A stretch of 64,000 nt of DNA from Epinephelus fuscoguttatus. Taxonomy: Eukaryota; Chordata; Actinopteri; Perciformes; Serranidae. Positions 1-12,306 of this stretch are shown here, piece after piece. How positions within the stretch are numbered: the stretch's first letter is position 1; each line of letters starts with the position of its first letter. The stretch covers positions 17,191,817-17,255,816 of the forward strand of contig NC_064756.1 in NCBI RefSeq assembly GCF_011397635.1, written 5' to 3'. Below the pieces are notes generated by a model. That model was not told the DNA's origin, did not search any database, and worked only from the letters and a program-made list of their open reading frames with translations. Position numbers and translations under genes: made by a program.

Positions 1-1480
1 CTCGCTCCCAGAAAGGTTTGATCACCAAATAAAGTGCTTTCAGATTGTTCTGGGATCCAAACTGGATTGTTTTGTCACTGACACTGGGGCCTTGTTCACA
101 GGCTTTTTGGAGTATCCCATACGACCTGGCAGCGAGATCACGAGCAGTTGCGGCCAAACAGAGTTCTTCTCATCTCCCAATTAATGAATCTTTATCTCCT
201 CACTCCAAATTGGCCCTCGGCAATGCCTGTGAAGGCACCTCTCTGGGCTGATCTGTGGCCGCTGGGAACAGTAAAGAGAGGGGAGAGTGGGCAGTGTTAA
301 CAGGATGCTCCCTGTGCTCTTAATATAATCATACAGAGTTGTTTTTGTTTATTGGAGGACACAAAGAATGAGGAGCGGTGAGATTTTTGGAAGGGCTTTG
401 AGCAAGTTCACATATACATTGTATATGGATGTGCTTTATTATTTTCAGTTGTTTTGGAGCAATAAAAAACACATTGTATGATTTAAAAAACTAGCAGATA
501 AATCAATTTATTTATTAAATTTATTTAAAATTCCTAAAAACCACCAGCAGTGGCACAACATAGGTGGGTACACCTCTCTATAAATATATTCATATATATA
601 TATTCAATACATTAATATTGCAAGGCTGGGAGTGCAGATGCATTAAATGTGATCTAAGAAGAACCACAAACCTCTAGAAGCCTGTGCATAAAGAGAAACC
701 GTGAGCACCAGAAGTTAGACGAGCATGAGGTGGCTACAGTTTGCTGCATATCCACATACCAGGAAGTAACTCTGTGATTTTGTAACTGTGTCGGGTAAGG
801 GAACACATGAATTATATCTTTCGTTGAGCACTTCTCCTCTCTGCAGACACACTGTGCTACCACTGCACTCTGGCATTAACAGGTGGATTTTTAAAAGTCA
901 CCATAGTTTGACTCAGCGCGGTCAAACGCCCACACACTGAGCACCAGGAAAGAGCGAGAGTAGCCTTCTTTACATGGAGCAAAAGAAGTCACAGGGCATT
1001 CATTAACTCTAACTTACAGCTCTTCACGATGACTTGGTTCTCTTCATGTTTTTTTTTTTTTTTTTTTTTTTTAACTTGGGATGTAATGCTACGATTCTGA
1101 GACCCTCCAGTCAGTGTGACCACCATGCAGCATTGCTGTGGAGTCAGACAGGAGATGGGATATGGTGTGGGGAAAAACTAACAAACAAAGAAAGGGTTTT
1201 GCTTTTTGATTCATTTTTTTGCCGTTGATAAATCATTGTGTAAGTGTACTAAAAAGTACCTTTGAATCATTATTGAAACCATTATTAAAAAAATCTATGA
1301 CTGACCTCTTTGTCTTTTCCATCTTTTTAGTCAATCTTTATATGATAAGAAAGTTACAACAGTTTAAAGGTGAAGTGTGGTGTCTTGATGGTGTCTTGCA
1401 GTGAATCGCAGATTGCAGCTAGCTAAACTTCCCACAGCTGACATTCCTTCAGTGGTCATTGTTCAGGAGGTTTTTAACGG
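1..1480. other. non-genic flank, nothing recognised
   Basis: I see no credible coding exon on either strand. The longest open frames are under 75 codons and have no recognisable motif. The only simple structure is a run of about 23 T at 1049-1072, which could be a retroposon tail read in reverse. Confidence 0.6.
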
Positions 1481-1905
1481 GAGCCGAATTATCCACAAAG
1501 GTCTCCCTACCAGGTGATTAAAACAGCTAAAAACACTAAATAAAGCAGTTTATGTTACAAATCAGTGCATCTCCGACACTGCTTGGCATCTTGGATACTG
1601 TCGGCTCACCCACAACATGCTATTGTGTGCTCACCTTTTTCTGGTCCAGACAATCAGGAGGTTTTTAAGGTTCAGGATTAAAACTGGTGAAACACTGAAT
1701 CAAACAGTTTCATGTTGCAAATCAATGTATTTTTGACACAGTTTGGCATGTTGCTGTGGCGGCTAGTCCAACACATGCTATTGTGTGGTCTTTTTTCTCC
1801 AACAACATAAGATCCAGACGTTGAAGCTGAATTATCGACAAAGGTCTCCTCTCCAAACAAGCTGAGCAGGTGATTTAAACTGAGTAAAACAGTTTCCACC
1901 ACTGG
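1480..1905. repeat. about 160-bp imperfect tandem repeat, two to three units
   Basis: Two diverged units lie in direct tandem. Each contains an 'acaaatcag/caaatcaat' block, then a gap, then 'aacatgctattgtgtg' or 'acacatgctattgtgtg'. The landmark 'cagttt' at about 1546 recurs at about 1705, giving a period near 160 bp. Partial units appear to extend on both sides ('aaaggtctcc' recurs near 1500 and 1843). It looks like a remnant of a dispersed teleost element with internal tandem duplication. I cannot name the family. Confidence 0.55.
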
Positions 1906-4640
1906 TCATTGCAGTTGGGCTTCTTACTATGGTGGCCAATGCAAAAATGCGACCAGCCCTATCTAGAGCCAGTGTTTGATTTGTCTGTTCTGGGCTACTG
2001 TAGAAACATGGCGGTGCAATATGGCGATCTCCATAAACATAGACCAGCTCCTTATGTATAAATAAACGGCTTATTCTTAGGTAAAGAGAAGACAACAGTT
2101 CTTACTTTCTGGGTCATTATACATGAAAGAAAACATACTTATTGCCAATATACATACTGGACCTTTAATACAAATCTTAATGCGGTCAACCAGCCCAGTC
2201 ATCAGAAGAAAATGTTGCATTGTACGTTTTCTGAACTATGGATACCTTACATTGTTGCATACCTGTCATATCAAAAATTTTTAAAGTGACATAGTTCTGA
2301 TTGTGCCACCAAAACGGGCAATTTTTAGAGAGACATCAGTGGCATTTCCAGCCATGATTATACTGCCAAAACTGGGTATTTTAAGCCAAAACATGATCAT
2401 TTCATAACCATAATCATGTGTTTTTGTGCCTAAACATGAACCACACATTCACAGTGTTTCTGAAATAGAAAGACCTACTTTTTTTAACATATCCACTACA
2501 TAATATCATAGAAATGTTACATATCTGTGTTTTGAGGAAACGTACAATGCCAACATCCATGCTGGCGATAATGTTGCAATGGTCAACCCATCTTATGCTC
2601 GCCAGGCTTTTGATCTGGGGTCGAAAACTTATGGTCTGTTAGCCTAATCTAAACACATAATAACTAAATCAGGCTGTACATAAATGTGTGTACCAAACAG
2701 GATGTTGAATATTAATGGATTAAAAGTGGTCACTGAAATGTTAATTCAGGAACTTCAACATAGCTGATGGTCCAAATGAAATAAACATAAGATTCAAGAA
2801 ATATATAGGCTTTAGATTTATCTCTTCACTCCTGGGTTTTTAATTTCACATGACTGAAAGGAATGTGTTAATAAAAGCTATACATAGCAAATGTATAATA
2901 AATGAATGCAGAATATATTGGGGATGCACATATTTTTACCACATTAAGCAGCTACTTCACATAAATACTAATTTTATCAATGTCATTTAAAAATTGTGTG
3001 AGTTCAATGAGTTCCTCACAGTGAGGTTTCAGTTTTTATAATAGCCTGTATCAGGAGATATCCATAAATCATACTCATGGATCCATTCAGTATTTTCTCA
3101 CAGCATCATTCTATCACACATAAATGAATAAATATTGCAGCAATCATCATGCAAAAAGAATTGAAAACTAAACCTAGATGTTGCTCAGGCCTGAAAGAAA
3201 GAAACGTTTTTCACACCTTACATTTCCAGTCTCCATTGGTTGTATTTTATCCAGTAGCTGGACAGACTCCCAGTTTTGTCGCCCACATCAAATGAACTCA
3301 ACAGTCTGTGAGTCTCTGCCCTACATGTTGAACTTAGTCAGTGGAAGCTGCTAGGCAGCACCTTGACAGCTCCTGTGATATTCACTTCCTCCTCCAAGTG
3401 GCATGTCTACACTTATTCAAATGGGAACAGGTCAGGGTCATGTGTGATTTTAGATGTACCAAATATCTCAGTCACAACTGTTAGATACCACCACCCCTTA
3501 AGGTTTGGTTCTCCAAAAGATAAACAATACATGTGTAAGAATAAACAAAAGAATACTAATGGGGTGAAAAATGTGCACAAATATTTACCACAGTTAGGAG
3601 GGTTCAGGCTTAATATTACCAGAGCACCGCAGAGCTGCCATTACTTCCTCCATCTCTTTCAGTGTCACAGTGACAGCCACTGTGACAGGGTGACACAGCT
3701 CCGCTATGAAACAGCCCCATTTAACGGAAGGCATACAGGTCAAGACAATGAAATTACCCTGCCATCTTTCATTCTCTCTCCCCATCTCCTCCCGGCCTCT
3801 TCACTTCACCCTTGTGTATTCCCCTCCGTCATCATCCTTTTATTTCTCTTTCTTCACCTCTCGGTATGGAAAATGTTCTCTCTAGATGAAATCTCCAAAT
3901 TGTTGCAAATGACCCGCTATTCAAGTAAATGGTAGAGATGAAAAGGCGATGAGCAAATGTCAGGAATATAAAAAAAGACAGAAAAAAACAAAATGAAGGA
4001 AGCCAGAAATTGGTTTCTTATTTCAATAGAGGTAATTTGGGCAGTGCATATAATATGCTCACAAACACGTTCATCAGCTCAGTCATTGATAGGTTTATTT
4101 AAGTATCATGACTGCATCAATATTTATTTCGGTCATCTCCTGTAGGATGCTCACATGTGCATCTCAAAGGAATATGTATTGATTTAATGCTCAGTGATCA
4201 CCAGAGCTGCCTCTGTAGCTTCAGCTTGAATAACCAGTGTCAGTGCTGTGGGACAATCTATATAAATGTCACAGATAGCATCAATAGTTACTCTCTTCAT
4301 GAAGACTTGGTATACTGAATGTGTTCTCAGGTAACACTCTTATATTAGTGGCTGAAAAAAACAGCATGAGATTAATTAATTAGATTGTTTGTCCTCAAAC
4401 TTCATTTTCAGCAACTAATCAATAATTATTGATGCTGAAGTGAAAACCAGAGAAGAAATCAATGAAAGACAATAAATTATCCTGATAGATAATCTGCTTG
4501 GAGCGACAATCTTGTTGTGGAAAGATAACAGTATAAGATACATGTTTGGGAGTCCCTGGTGGCTGCTGCTCAACCAAACCTGACTGTTTTCAACCAAAGA
4601 GAAACTTTCCAACTCTTTTGGAATCTTTTTTGCCATGCAT
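1906..4640. other. non-genic AT-rich stretch
   Basis: No credible coding exon is seen. The 190-codon open frame at 3363-3935 has no domain, low-complexity composition and no splice context. The rest is AT-rich unique-looking sequence. Confidence 0.6.
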
Positions 4641-4750
4641 TAGCAATGGCCAGCAGCCAATTAGCTTAGCTTAGCACAAAGACTGGAAGCAGAGGGAAGC
4701 AGCTAGCCTGGCTCTGTGTGAAGTTAACAAAATCTGGCCACCAGCACTTC

Positions 4751-5171
4751 TTAAAGGGATAGTGCACCCAAAAATGAAAATTCAGCCATTATCTACTCAC
4801 CCATATGCCGAGGGAGGCTCAGGTGAAGTTTTGGAGTCCTCACATCCCTTGCGGAGATCCCAGGGGAGAGTGGGTAGCAACACAACTCCACCGTGCAGGC
4901 TGGGCGCCCCAGATTAAAATGTTGAAACCACAAAATATCTCCATACTGCTCGTCCGTAGTGATCCAAGTGCCCTGAAGCCCCGACATAAAAAGCTGTTTG
5001 GAAAAACGTCTTCAGGACACTTGGATCACTACGGACGAGCAGTATGGAGATATTTTGTGGTTTCAATTGTGTGTTTTTTGGATGTTTTTATCTGGGGCGC
5101 CCAGCCTGCCTCCTTCGGCACATGGGTGAGTAGATAATAAATATTCATTTTTGGGTGCACTATCCCTTTAA
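4751..5171. mobile_element. 421-bp foldback MITE with TTAA target duplication
   Basis: The element begins TTAAAGGGATAGTGCACCC and ends with the inverse, GGGTGCACTATCCCTTTAA. TTAA flanks both ends, as in piggyBac- or Kolobok-type insertions. The interior is a second long palindrome: the stretch from 4922 ('gaaaccacaaaatatctcc') pairs with the stretch ending near 5067 ('ggagatattttgtggtttc') around a short loop near 4985-5005. The whole element can fold on itself and encodes no protein. The superfamily call rests only on the TTAA target site. Confidence 0.8.
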
Positions 5172-5240
5172 GTTCACCAATTAACATGTATCTTGTTTAA
5201 TTTGTAGGGGGGAAAAAAAAACGTGTAAAAACAACATGGC

Positions 5241-6147
5241 TGTCACAGCTCCACTCTCCGAGTTTCCCTGCTCTCCCTCTCCCTCAACAATTTTCCACTC
5301 TCCCCCGCCTCTGCTTCATTCTACCTGCCAGCCACTCCCACCTCATCAACTCCACTCACCTGCAAGCACAGCTGCAGCTCATCTCCAATCAGCCCAGTAT
5401 AAGCCTCTCCAGCTTACTCACCCTTTGCCAGATTGTTCTTCACCTTAATGCAAGACTTCCCAGCGTTCTAACCCTTTTCCTGCCTGATCTACTGTTGCTG
5501 ACTCTACCTGCCTCAGACTAGCCTTCCTCATCCAACTCCCAGTAAACACACCAGCCTTCTGTCCCCAACCATGAGCTCTGTGTCAACGCCTCTGTTTTCC
5601 TGTGGCTGCATTGTTGCCTTTGATCAATGCCACAGTGTGAGTGTTCCCATCTGCTTACCTGTTGTCGGCTGCAACTCAGAAACTGTTGGTGAGATGCTGC
5701 GCTTGTCCATGTGTATGTGTTCTCTATTTACCAACCTGTTGGCTCCTGGATCCCTTGCCTGGTCTCTGCTTGCCTCCTGCTCATCCCTGTCGGCACCTCT
5801 GCTCTGTCTGCTAGCCTACCAGGTCCTTCTGCTTCATCCTCCTGCTTGTCTGGTTCTGAACCCTCTGCTTTGTCGACCACGTCCCCTGCCTGCCCCTCTC
5901 AGGTACCGTCACCCCCCCAACAGACTGAACTGTGTTTTTCCCATGGGCTCGCAGCCCCGTTTCCGGGTCTGACCCTCAAGCCTGAACCCCAGAGACTGTG
6001 AGTGGACTTCCAGCCTAAGGAACCAACTGTAACCTTTGTCTCCTCATCTACCCAAGTTCCTGTTTTGCCTGTGTTTAAAGGTCATTTCCAACTGTTGCTG
6101 ACTTCCAGAGTGCTGCATTTGGGTCCTAAATACCACTCATCACAGTG
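5241..6147 (+). mobile_element. probable solo LTR-like insertion
   Basis: The segment starts TGTCACAGCTCC and is C/T-rich like many fish Gypsy-type LTRs. It contains the CAGTATAAGCC stretch (about 5396), a possible TATA region, and ends with 'gtgctgcatttgggtcc', a phrase I recall from fish LTR ends. It interrupts another repeat at both sides. No gag or pol reading frame and no primer-binding site were seen, so it would be a solo LTR. The exact ends and target duplication are not resolved. It could instead be part of a non-LTR element. Confidence 0.4.
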
Positions 6148-6178
6148 GTAGTGTGGAGCTATTTCTTGGCTGGATGCA

Positions 6179-6923
6179 CAGTTCACCCCAAACTCAAAAA
6201 TACACATTTCTCTTACCTGTAGTGCTATTTATCAGTCTAGATTCTGTCTTTTTTTTGGTTTCTGTTGCCAGGTGTTGGAGATGTCTCCCCTCTCTCAAAT
6301 TTAATGGAACTAGAGGCACAAAGCATTTGAAAAATCTCAACAGCAATGTCTCTTTAGAAATCCTGATCTGGCTTCTCAAGAAAATCCACAGACCTTGTTG
6401 TGAGCAGTTCCATGTTTCTTACATTTTCTTTCTACCGGATAACACTCACCAACCCAATCACCACCCAAAAGGAAGCATGCATGTACTCGTGGATGAGATA
6501 CCTGTGCTTGTGACTATAAAAAGTATGGTAACATTAATGGCGTCCTCCTTGGCTCAGTGGTGCTATGTGAGCTAGCAGCAGATGCACGCTTCCTTTTGCG
6601 TAGTGGTATAGTTGATGGGTGTAGTTTGGTAGAAAGAAGAGAGTTCCAACATGTAACTGCTCACAACAAGGTCTAAGGATTATCTTTAGTAACCAGATCA
6701 TGATTTCTGGAAAGAAACATTGCTGTTGAGTTTCCCCAAACTGAATTTTTGGTGCTTTGAGTACCACAAGTCAAGTGCCATCAAGTTTCATCACAGTATT
6801 ATTGAGAGGAGGACATCTCTAGAGCCTATATCTCCAACACTCAGCAACTCACACCAAAACAATTCATAAATGGCACTACATGTAAGAGGAATAGTCAATA
6901 TTTTTGATTTTTGAGGTGAGCTG
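6179..6923. mobile_element. about 745-bp foldback DNA element
   Basis: The left arm, starting CAGTTCACCCC, and the right arm, ending GGTGAGCTG, are inverted copies roughly 330 bp each. The translated + strand near 6370-6480 and the translated - strand near 6590-6700 give parallel peptides, 'RPCCEQFHVSYIFFLP' and 'RPCCEQLHVGTLFFLP'. This shows the same sequence in opposite orientation rather than a real protein. The structure fits a non-autonomous terminal-inverted-repeat element. No clear target duplication was found. Confidence 0.75.
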
Positions 6924-7039
6924 TCCCTGCGCCCTCCTGGAGGCCCCACTGCTTGACAGTCTAGACTCTTTGATTGACACAGTGTGTTCATTACTGAGCT
7001 TTCATGGTACTGGAAGGCCTCTTGGCATCTATGGGTAGA

Positions 7040-7201
7040 GCCAGTCTAGCCATTCACCTTTGTTTCCAGTCTTTATGCTATGCTAAGCTAACTGATTGCT
7101 TCTGTAGCTCCCTATTCAGAGACACTATAGCGATATTAATCTTCTCTAACTCTTGGCAGGAATACAGTTTTGCAGATTTTAATGTTGAAATATTCCTATA
7201 A
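7040..7201 (-). repeat. second copy of the 'AGCTTAGCACAAAGACTGG' repeat
   Basis: The text 'ccagtctttatgctatgctaa' is the reverse complement of the repeat head found at 4655 and 32330. The following 'cttctctaactcttggcagg' matches the reverse of 'gagttagatgagaag' seen at 31977. This is a short diverged copy on the - strand. Confidence 0.6.
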
Positions 7202-8560
7202 GTGCAATGGAGAATTTATCACAAGGTCAAACACAGAGGTCATCCGTAAATGCTTTAGTTGGCCTGCTTCAAGTGAATAAAACCCTGATTGTGCCCGATA
7301 TTAAAAGAAACATAAAAGCTCTGATTTGATTTCTGATGCCATAAAATGTATCTTAAGATGCTAGGCTAGATGTGACATCACACCACCCTTGTGAGCCCCT
7401 TAAATTCCCTAATTTTCTACCTTACACCCTCACTCAGCTGTGAGCTGTTCGTTTGGTACTGTAATGTCACACTGTACATTTGCAGTGTGACATTTTACAT
7501 GCTTCTTGAATAATAAAGACTAGAATAAAACCAGGAAGTAGTGAGTAATCCTCATACAACATCCCACAAGATATATGTACAGTGATTAGTTTTGCTTGTT
7601 CCCATGTAAACCACATGCTGTGGCTTCAGCGTAGTCAGGCGGAGCCTATATATAAAGTGTGTGTGGGCAAAGAGTGTCATGGCAGCATGCGGTTAACAGT
7701 AAGAGTCAGACTGTGCATGCGTGTGCGTGGACATACATATTAGGTGCGTGTATATACATAGCATGCCTGCGTGGGCATGTACATATGTATGAGGTGAAAG
7801 CATTTCATTCGGCTCTGCTGTATGTAGGTGTCTGTGTATGGCTGAGGTAAGTGACCGTGAAGCCACTCCAGAGGACTTAATTTAAATGTGAGGGATGTAA
7901 CATTAACACCACGGGGCCGGAGTGGCCAACCCCACTCTGTGATGGAGTGGCTCCACCCACACCTCTAACTTAATGAAATGCTGCTCTTGCATTCTTTTTT
8001 TTTCAGATGATCAGTGTGTGAGAAAAAGGCAGAAAAAGCAAATGATGTTCGTACTATTACGAAATGTTCTCTCCCATCAAGTGGAGCTAAATCATGATTG
8101 AACAGCTGAAGTCACATAAGCGACATGAGGAGTTTAATGGCCTTCAAACAGCATGTTAATGTAGAAATGAAGGCAGTTTAGTCACAGATGTTCATCAGGT
8201 ATTTATAGCTTCGAACATGACCTAACTTGTCTGAACTGAGGACTGGAGCAAACGGTTTCATAAATTACTTTTATTATTATTACACTTCTATTAATTTCAG
8301 TAATTTATTCCAAGTTTAAATTTGCATAAATGGGTAATACAGGATTGATCACGCTCAAATGGCTGCTGCAGTTTCAGGAAAGGGATTTTTTATGTAGTAG
8401 GGAGTGAGGAACTGTGAAGAGAATACAAAGAAGATAAGTGCAGATGAAGGCGTGCTTATGCTCATACACATACTGTACACCTGTAAAGGTGCACATACTC
8501 ACACACAGATACCTGCACACAGGCTGGAGCTGAAACAATTCATTAAGTTATTTTTTCAGG
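7202..8560. other. non-genic, nothing recognised
   Basis: No coding exon or named repeat was recognised. Open frames here are short and lack motifs. A purine/pyrimidine-alternating segment (about 7700-7790, many 'gcatgc' and 'tatata' steps) is the only compositional oddity. Confidence 0.5.
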
Positions 8561-9258
8561 CAAAAGTGCAGGCGGGGCCATGGTGGATCCCCACTGGGAC
8601 CTTGTACTGTCCATGGCTGGTCCTTGGCTGGAATGAGATCCAGACATGCCCTGTCAAGAGACCTGTTGCTGACTGGCAACTGGCAGACAACTGACTGGCA
8701 GCCGAAAGGCTTTCAGTTGGGAGGAGGAGTCTGTAAGATGTGGGTGCTGCACTGGACCGTCGTGGTGAACAGGGAGCTGGGCCAGAAGGTGAAGCTTTCG
8801 ATTTTCTGGACCTGTACGTCCCAACCCTTGCCTATGGTCACGAGCTCTGGGTAGTGACTGAGATTGAGGGTAAAAGTGGTCGAAATGAGTTTCCACCGTG
8901 TCATGGCTGGGCTCAGCCTTAGAGATAGGGTAAGGAGCTCGGACATCTGGAGGGAGCTCGGAGTAGAGCCGCTGCTCTTTCGCGTCGAAAGGGGTCAGTT
9001 GAGGTGGTTCGGGCATCTGATCAGGATGCCTCCTGGGCGCATCCCGATAGAGGTGCTACAGGCACGTCCCACTGGTAGGCGGCTCCGGGGCAGACCTAGA
9101 ACTGGAGGGATTACATATCTCATCTGGCCTGGGAACGCCTTGGGGTCCCCCAGGAGGAGCTGGAAAGTGTTGCTGGGGAGAGGGATGTCTGGGTTGCTTT
9201 GCTTGGCCTGCTGCCCCCGCGACCCAGCCCCAGATATGCAGATGAAAATGGATGGATG
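8560..9258 (+). mobile_element. 3' end of a non-LTR retrotransposon (LINE), decayed
   Basis: The conceptual translation, broken by frameshifts, contains the post-reverse-transcriptase tail common in fish LINEs. 'DLYVPTLAYGHELWV' (about 8808-8852) lies in one frame. 'SLRDRVRSSDIWRELGVEP' and 'LRWFGHLIRMPPGR' (about 8917-9043) lie in another, followed by an Arg/Pro-rich segment. The copy ends at 'atggatggatg', and a short GATG-type tail is typical of RTE/Rex3-like elements. The 5' part, including the RT core, is absent. Insertion is on the + strand. The clade assignment is tentative. Confidence 0.8.
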
Positions 9259-9850
9259 AGTCTGTAAGAGTATTGTTGTGTTTTGGACTATTTTTGAACA
9301 AAATAAGATAGTAAAAGGTGTCACATTGGGCTCTTGGAAACTGTGATGGATTTCTTTGACATTTTAAACACATTCTTTGACTCAAATCAATTAATCAAAA
9401 AAATAATTGAACAGGTGTTACTGATAGGTGTGTAAACTCGTATAAATCAGATCTTGAGCTTGTGTGACTATGTGTTGTTGAGACACGCACAAGAAATTAA
9501 ACAACACCAGTCGGAAGTATGGAGAGGGGAGAAACCAAAAAGGCAAGACAGAATAAGAGAACGTGTGATGGAGGGAGAGAGGAAGCCATGCAAGCAGGGA
9601 ACAAATCTGTGGGTGCCAATATAGCAGAACTGAAAGTCACTTGAGTTTTAATTTCCTGCCAGTGGAAGCGAGAACAATATCAAGATTGAAACATGAGTTT
9701 CAATGAGTCACTCTCAGAGGGAGCTCAGTGGGTTCAGGCTGTTAACATTCATAACATCATCCCTCCATCTCCCTGCTCCTCGATTTTGCGTTATTGCATA
9801 GGCACACACAGTCACATAAACGCAATAATATACACATGTGCCCACACTAA

Positions 9851-9894
<44 letters not shown>

Positions 9895-11760
9895 GTGTAA
9901 TGGCACTAATGAGACTGCATGACTAATACCTCTTCAGTCCCTTCTTCAGATGAGTGCTTATTATGGTCTGTCAAGGAGATGAGTCAGTCTATGTCATGGT
10001 TACTATGGTGATCAAAGCCTCCAGCACTTCCCTTAAGTGCCCGCTGGTAAAAAATAAAGCTCTTTATCCCCTTTAATACAGACCCATCAGGATGCAGTGA
10101 CACATGCACGCACACACACACACTCAAACGCATGCAAACAGGAAAGCTGACACTCTGACCTCCCTCAGGAGAAAAGTAAAAAGAGACGTCGTCCACAGGG
10201 ATTGTAAGAATATTGTGGCATTGCAAACACGAATATAAAGTGGCAAACAGCAACTAAACAGCAGCATCAACAGGACCTTATTGTCCTGTTTACACAAACT
10301 AATTCAAAAGGTGAATTTTGGGGCTCAGTATGTTCAAACACTCCAGGATCAACCTCTGGGTGAGCTTCTCTGTGTAAGGCAATTTGCTGCCACTCCACCC
10401 GCTGCCAGCTCTTAATGCAATGTCATTTGCTCTTTCTGGCTCATCACACAAGACATCACGCACCCTGTTAATGTTTCAACATTGCTACATGATCAAAGTA
10501 CTAATGGAGATCTCTTTAACCAAACTGTCATTTAAAAACAACTTTTAGTTTCTACCACAGCTGAGTGCGTGTGCAGTAATAAAATGGTCGATTATAAAGT
10601 GATATGAAGAGTTAAGATACAATGGTTAAATGTAGATTTACTTGCAGCTTGCTTGGTAGTCATATTTTGGCTGTGTGTGAAGTCACAACCTGGTTCATTC
10701 ATTCACTAATATGACTCTCAATATAATAAACACTTAGCTTACTCTATAGTGAGCAGCGAAGTGATTTTTCAGATGATTTTGCCTCTTACTGACATTCAGA
10801 TTTGGTGGAATAGGCTCTGCTGTTCGATGATGCTCTTAAGGAATCCAAGGATTCTGCTTCAGAAACCCAATCCCCCTGAGAAAAAAAAAAACACATAGGC
10901 CTACATTATCATTAAATGTTAGTTAAATCAACAATGCAAGATATTATATAAACTAAGGAGAACTTTGGGGTGGCTGAACAAGCTGTGGCAGCAAACTGCG
11001 TTGCATGAGCATGATCGTTAGAGTAACAGTGATAAGTGAAGATCATAACTTTGGCACTGTACACCTGCATGAATATGACTGGATGTAGCCACACAGCATA
11101 CTGCAAACAGTCAGTGTCAACCATCCAATACTGCCTGAACACCACATTTCTTTTTTTTGCATCTATGAAATGTGATGCACTTCATTGAAGGATTTTTAAC
11201 AATAAGTAGTGGACACTGCTTCAATTTGTTCAATTGTGGGATTGTTCTGAAGGACGCTAATACAAAAGTTGGCACACTTTGGAAGTTCAAATAAGCCCCG
11301 TCAGTGGGCCTAGGAACTGGCACACATATGCTTAATGCAGTTGTCATTAATGTTATTAATTCCATCTGGCTTTGCTTTTTTCTGCTATGAAAAAATAAAA
11401 TGTGTGCTGTGAAAAAAGCCTACAGTGTATGACCAAAATTTCAAAAGTAAAACCCAGGCTCTAAAAACACTGAATCCATAAGTATAGATTTTTTTTTCTC
11501 CAAAATATACATATAACAGTCAAAAATAAATAAATAAATAAAAATCTCTATAGTATTTTGATTTTATTATTTATTTCTTTATTTTTTAATTTTTTTTTTT
11601 TAAATCATGGTGTCACTTTCAAATTCTTACAGTTACATTTTAATTTTTATTGTATGACATTTCATTTATTTCTCTTTTTTAAAACTGATATTTGATTTAA
11701 AATATCACTAAAGCTGACATAATTAACTAATTTTTTTTTTTTTAAAAAAAGGGACAGCAA
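9259..11760. other. non-genic interval before ctsc
   Basis: No coding exon recognised. It contains a (CG)n(CA)n microsatellite at 9851-9894 and AT-rich stretches near 11480-11740. The 3' end of the upstream neighbour (GRM5 in human) is not visible here. Confidence 0.55.
9851..9894. repeat. (CG)n(CA)n microsatellite
   Basis: A short run of alternating CG passes directly into about 13 CA units. Alternating purine-pyrimidine sequence of this kind can adopt Z-DNA. Confidence 0.9.
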
Positions 11761-11812
11761 CTCATGCGGTTCATTTCTCGTGTATACTGCGCATGTCCGC
11801 AGCTGGCGGGTA

Positions 11813-11822
11813 GTCACATGAC
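11813..11822. promoter_or_regulatory. M-box / CLEAR-like E-box (MiT/TFE site)
   Basis: GTCACATGAC differs from the CLEAR consensus GTCACGTGAC at one base. Read on the other strand it is GTCATGTGAC, the MITF M-box. Its place upstream of a lysosomal protease gene fits TFEB/TFE3/MITF control. Binding itself is inferred. Confidence 0.55.
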
Positions 11823-11825
11823 AAG

Positions 11826-11836
11826 GAAACCGAAAC
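11826..11836 (+). promoter_or_regulatory. ISRE-type element GAAACCGAAAC
   Basis: The sequence matches the interferon-stimulated response pattern GAAANNGAAA and lies 3 bp after the M-box. It could link ctsc to IRF control, which would suit a granule-protease activator. Function is inferred. Confidence 0.5.
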
Positions 11837-12306
11837 CAAAAAGCGAAGGACAGACAAAGCACGGTCGTGGTTGAGATATATACCTGTGTGCTGTTTCTTG
11901 TTCGCTGAAATCACAGCAAGATTGGTCAGAAGTGGACGAGTTGAAACGTTACGATAAGACATGTTAGCTTGCTGAGAGCTCGCGTATGTTTATAGTTTAA
12001 TTAATATTAATGAGCTAATGTCGTGAAAATACTCTTGTATATCTAGAAAATGCCTAAGAGCTAGCTACTTGGGCGCATGTACAGTTCAGTGTTTAGCTTC
12101 AGGGAGTTATCTTGACCGTAGAAGTTGGAGTGTGTCTCTTTGTTAAAAGTTTAAATAACAGGCAGAAAACAGGGGTTAACAGATGAGTTAAAGTGGGGCC
12201 GGTGGTGCTGAAACCAAACAGGTTCAAGCTTTAGCTTTTCTCAGTGGACGCAGAGTTAGCCGCGTAGTTTTTGAAGTGTGTGTATAGGTAGGTTAGCTAG
12301 CCGTGT

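Larger units (their letters stand above)
4650..6186 (+). mobile_element. dispersed 'TTAGCTTAGCACAAAGACTGG' repeat, interrupted twice
   Basis: Host repeat fragments lie at about 4650-4750, 5172-5240 and 6148-6186. Other copies are near 7040-7200 (- strand) and 31923-32370 (+ strand), all sharing 'gcttagcttagcacaaagact' or its complement. The middle of this copy is split by a TTAA-flanked foldback (4751-5171) and then by an LTR-like insert (about 5241-6147). Joining the flanks restores the order seen in the other copies, as I remember this family. The family type (SINE or MITE) is not resolved from sequence alone. Confidence 0.6.
11760..12306 (+). promoter_or_regulatory. ctsc: ctsc promoter and 5' UTR region
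   Basis: This CpG-containing stretch lies directly upstream of the ctsc start codon. Visible sites are an NRF1-like TGCGCATGTC (about 11788-11797), an M-box GTCACATGAC (11813-11822), an ISRE-type GAAACCGAAAC (11826-11836), a weak TATA-like 'atatata' near 11876 and an inverted CCAAT ('attgg', about 11922). The transcription start is not determinable by eye. Several short upstream ATGs before 12307 would be uORFs if transcription starts near 11900. Confidence 0.55.

Noticed and set aside
3363..3935. 190-codon open frame
   Set aside because: No domain, no splice or promoter context, odd composition, and the - strand is open as well. Treated as chance.
5571..6001. Overlapping frames of 133 and 96 codons
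   Set aside because: Cys/Ser/Leu/Pro-rich translation of a C/T-rich LTR-like insert; both frames are open for compositional reasons.
6153..6767. 140-codon + frame and 77-codon - frame with similar peptides
   Set aside because: The similarity arises because the segment is an inverted repeat; it is a foldback element, not two genes.
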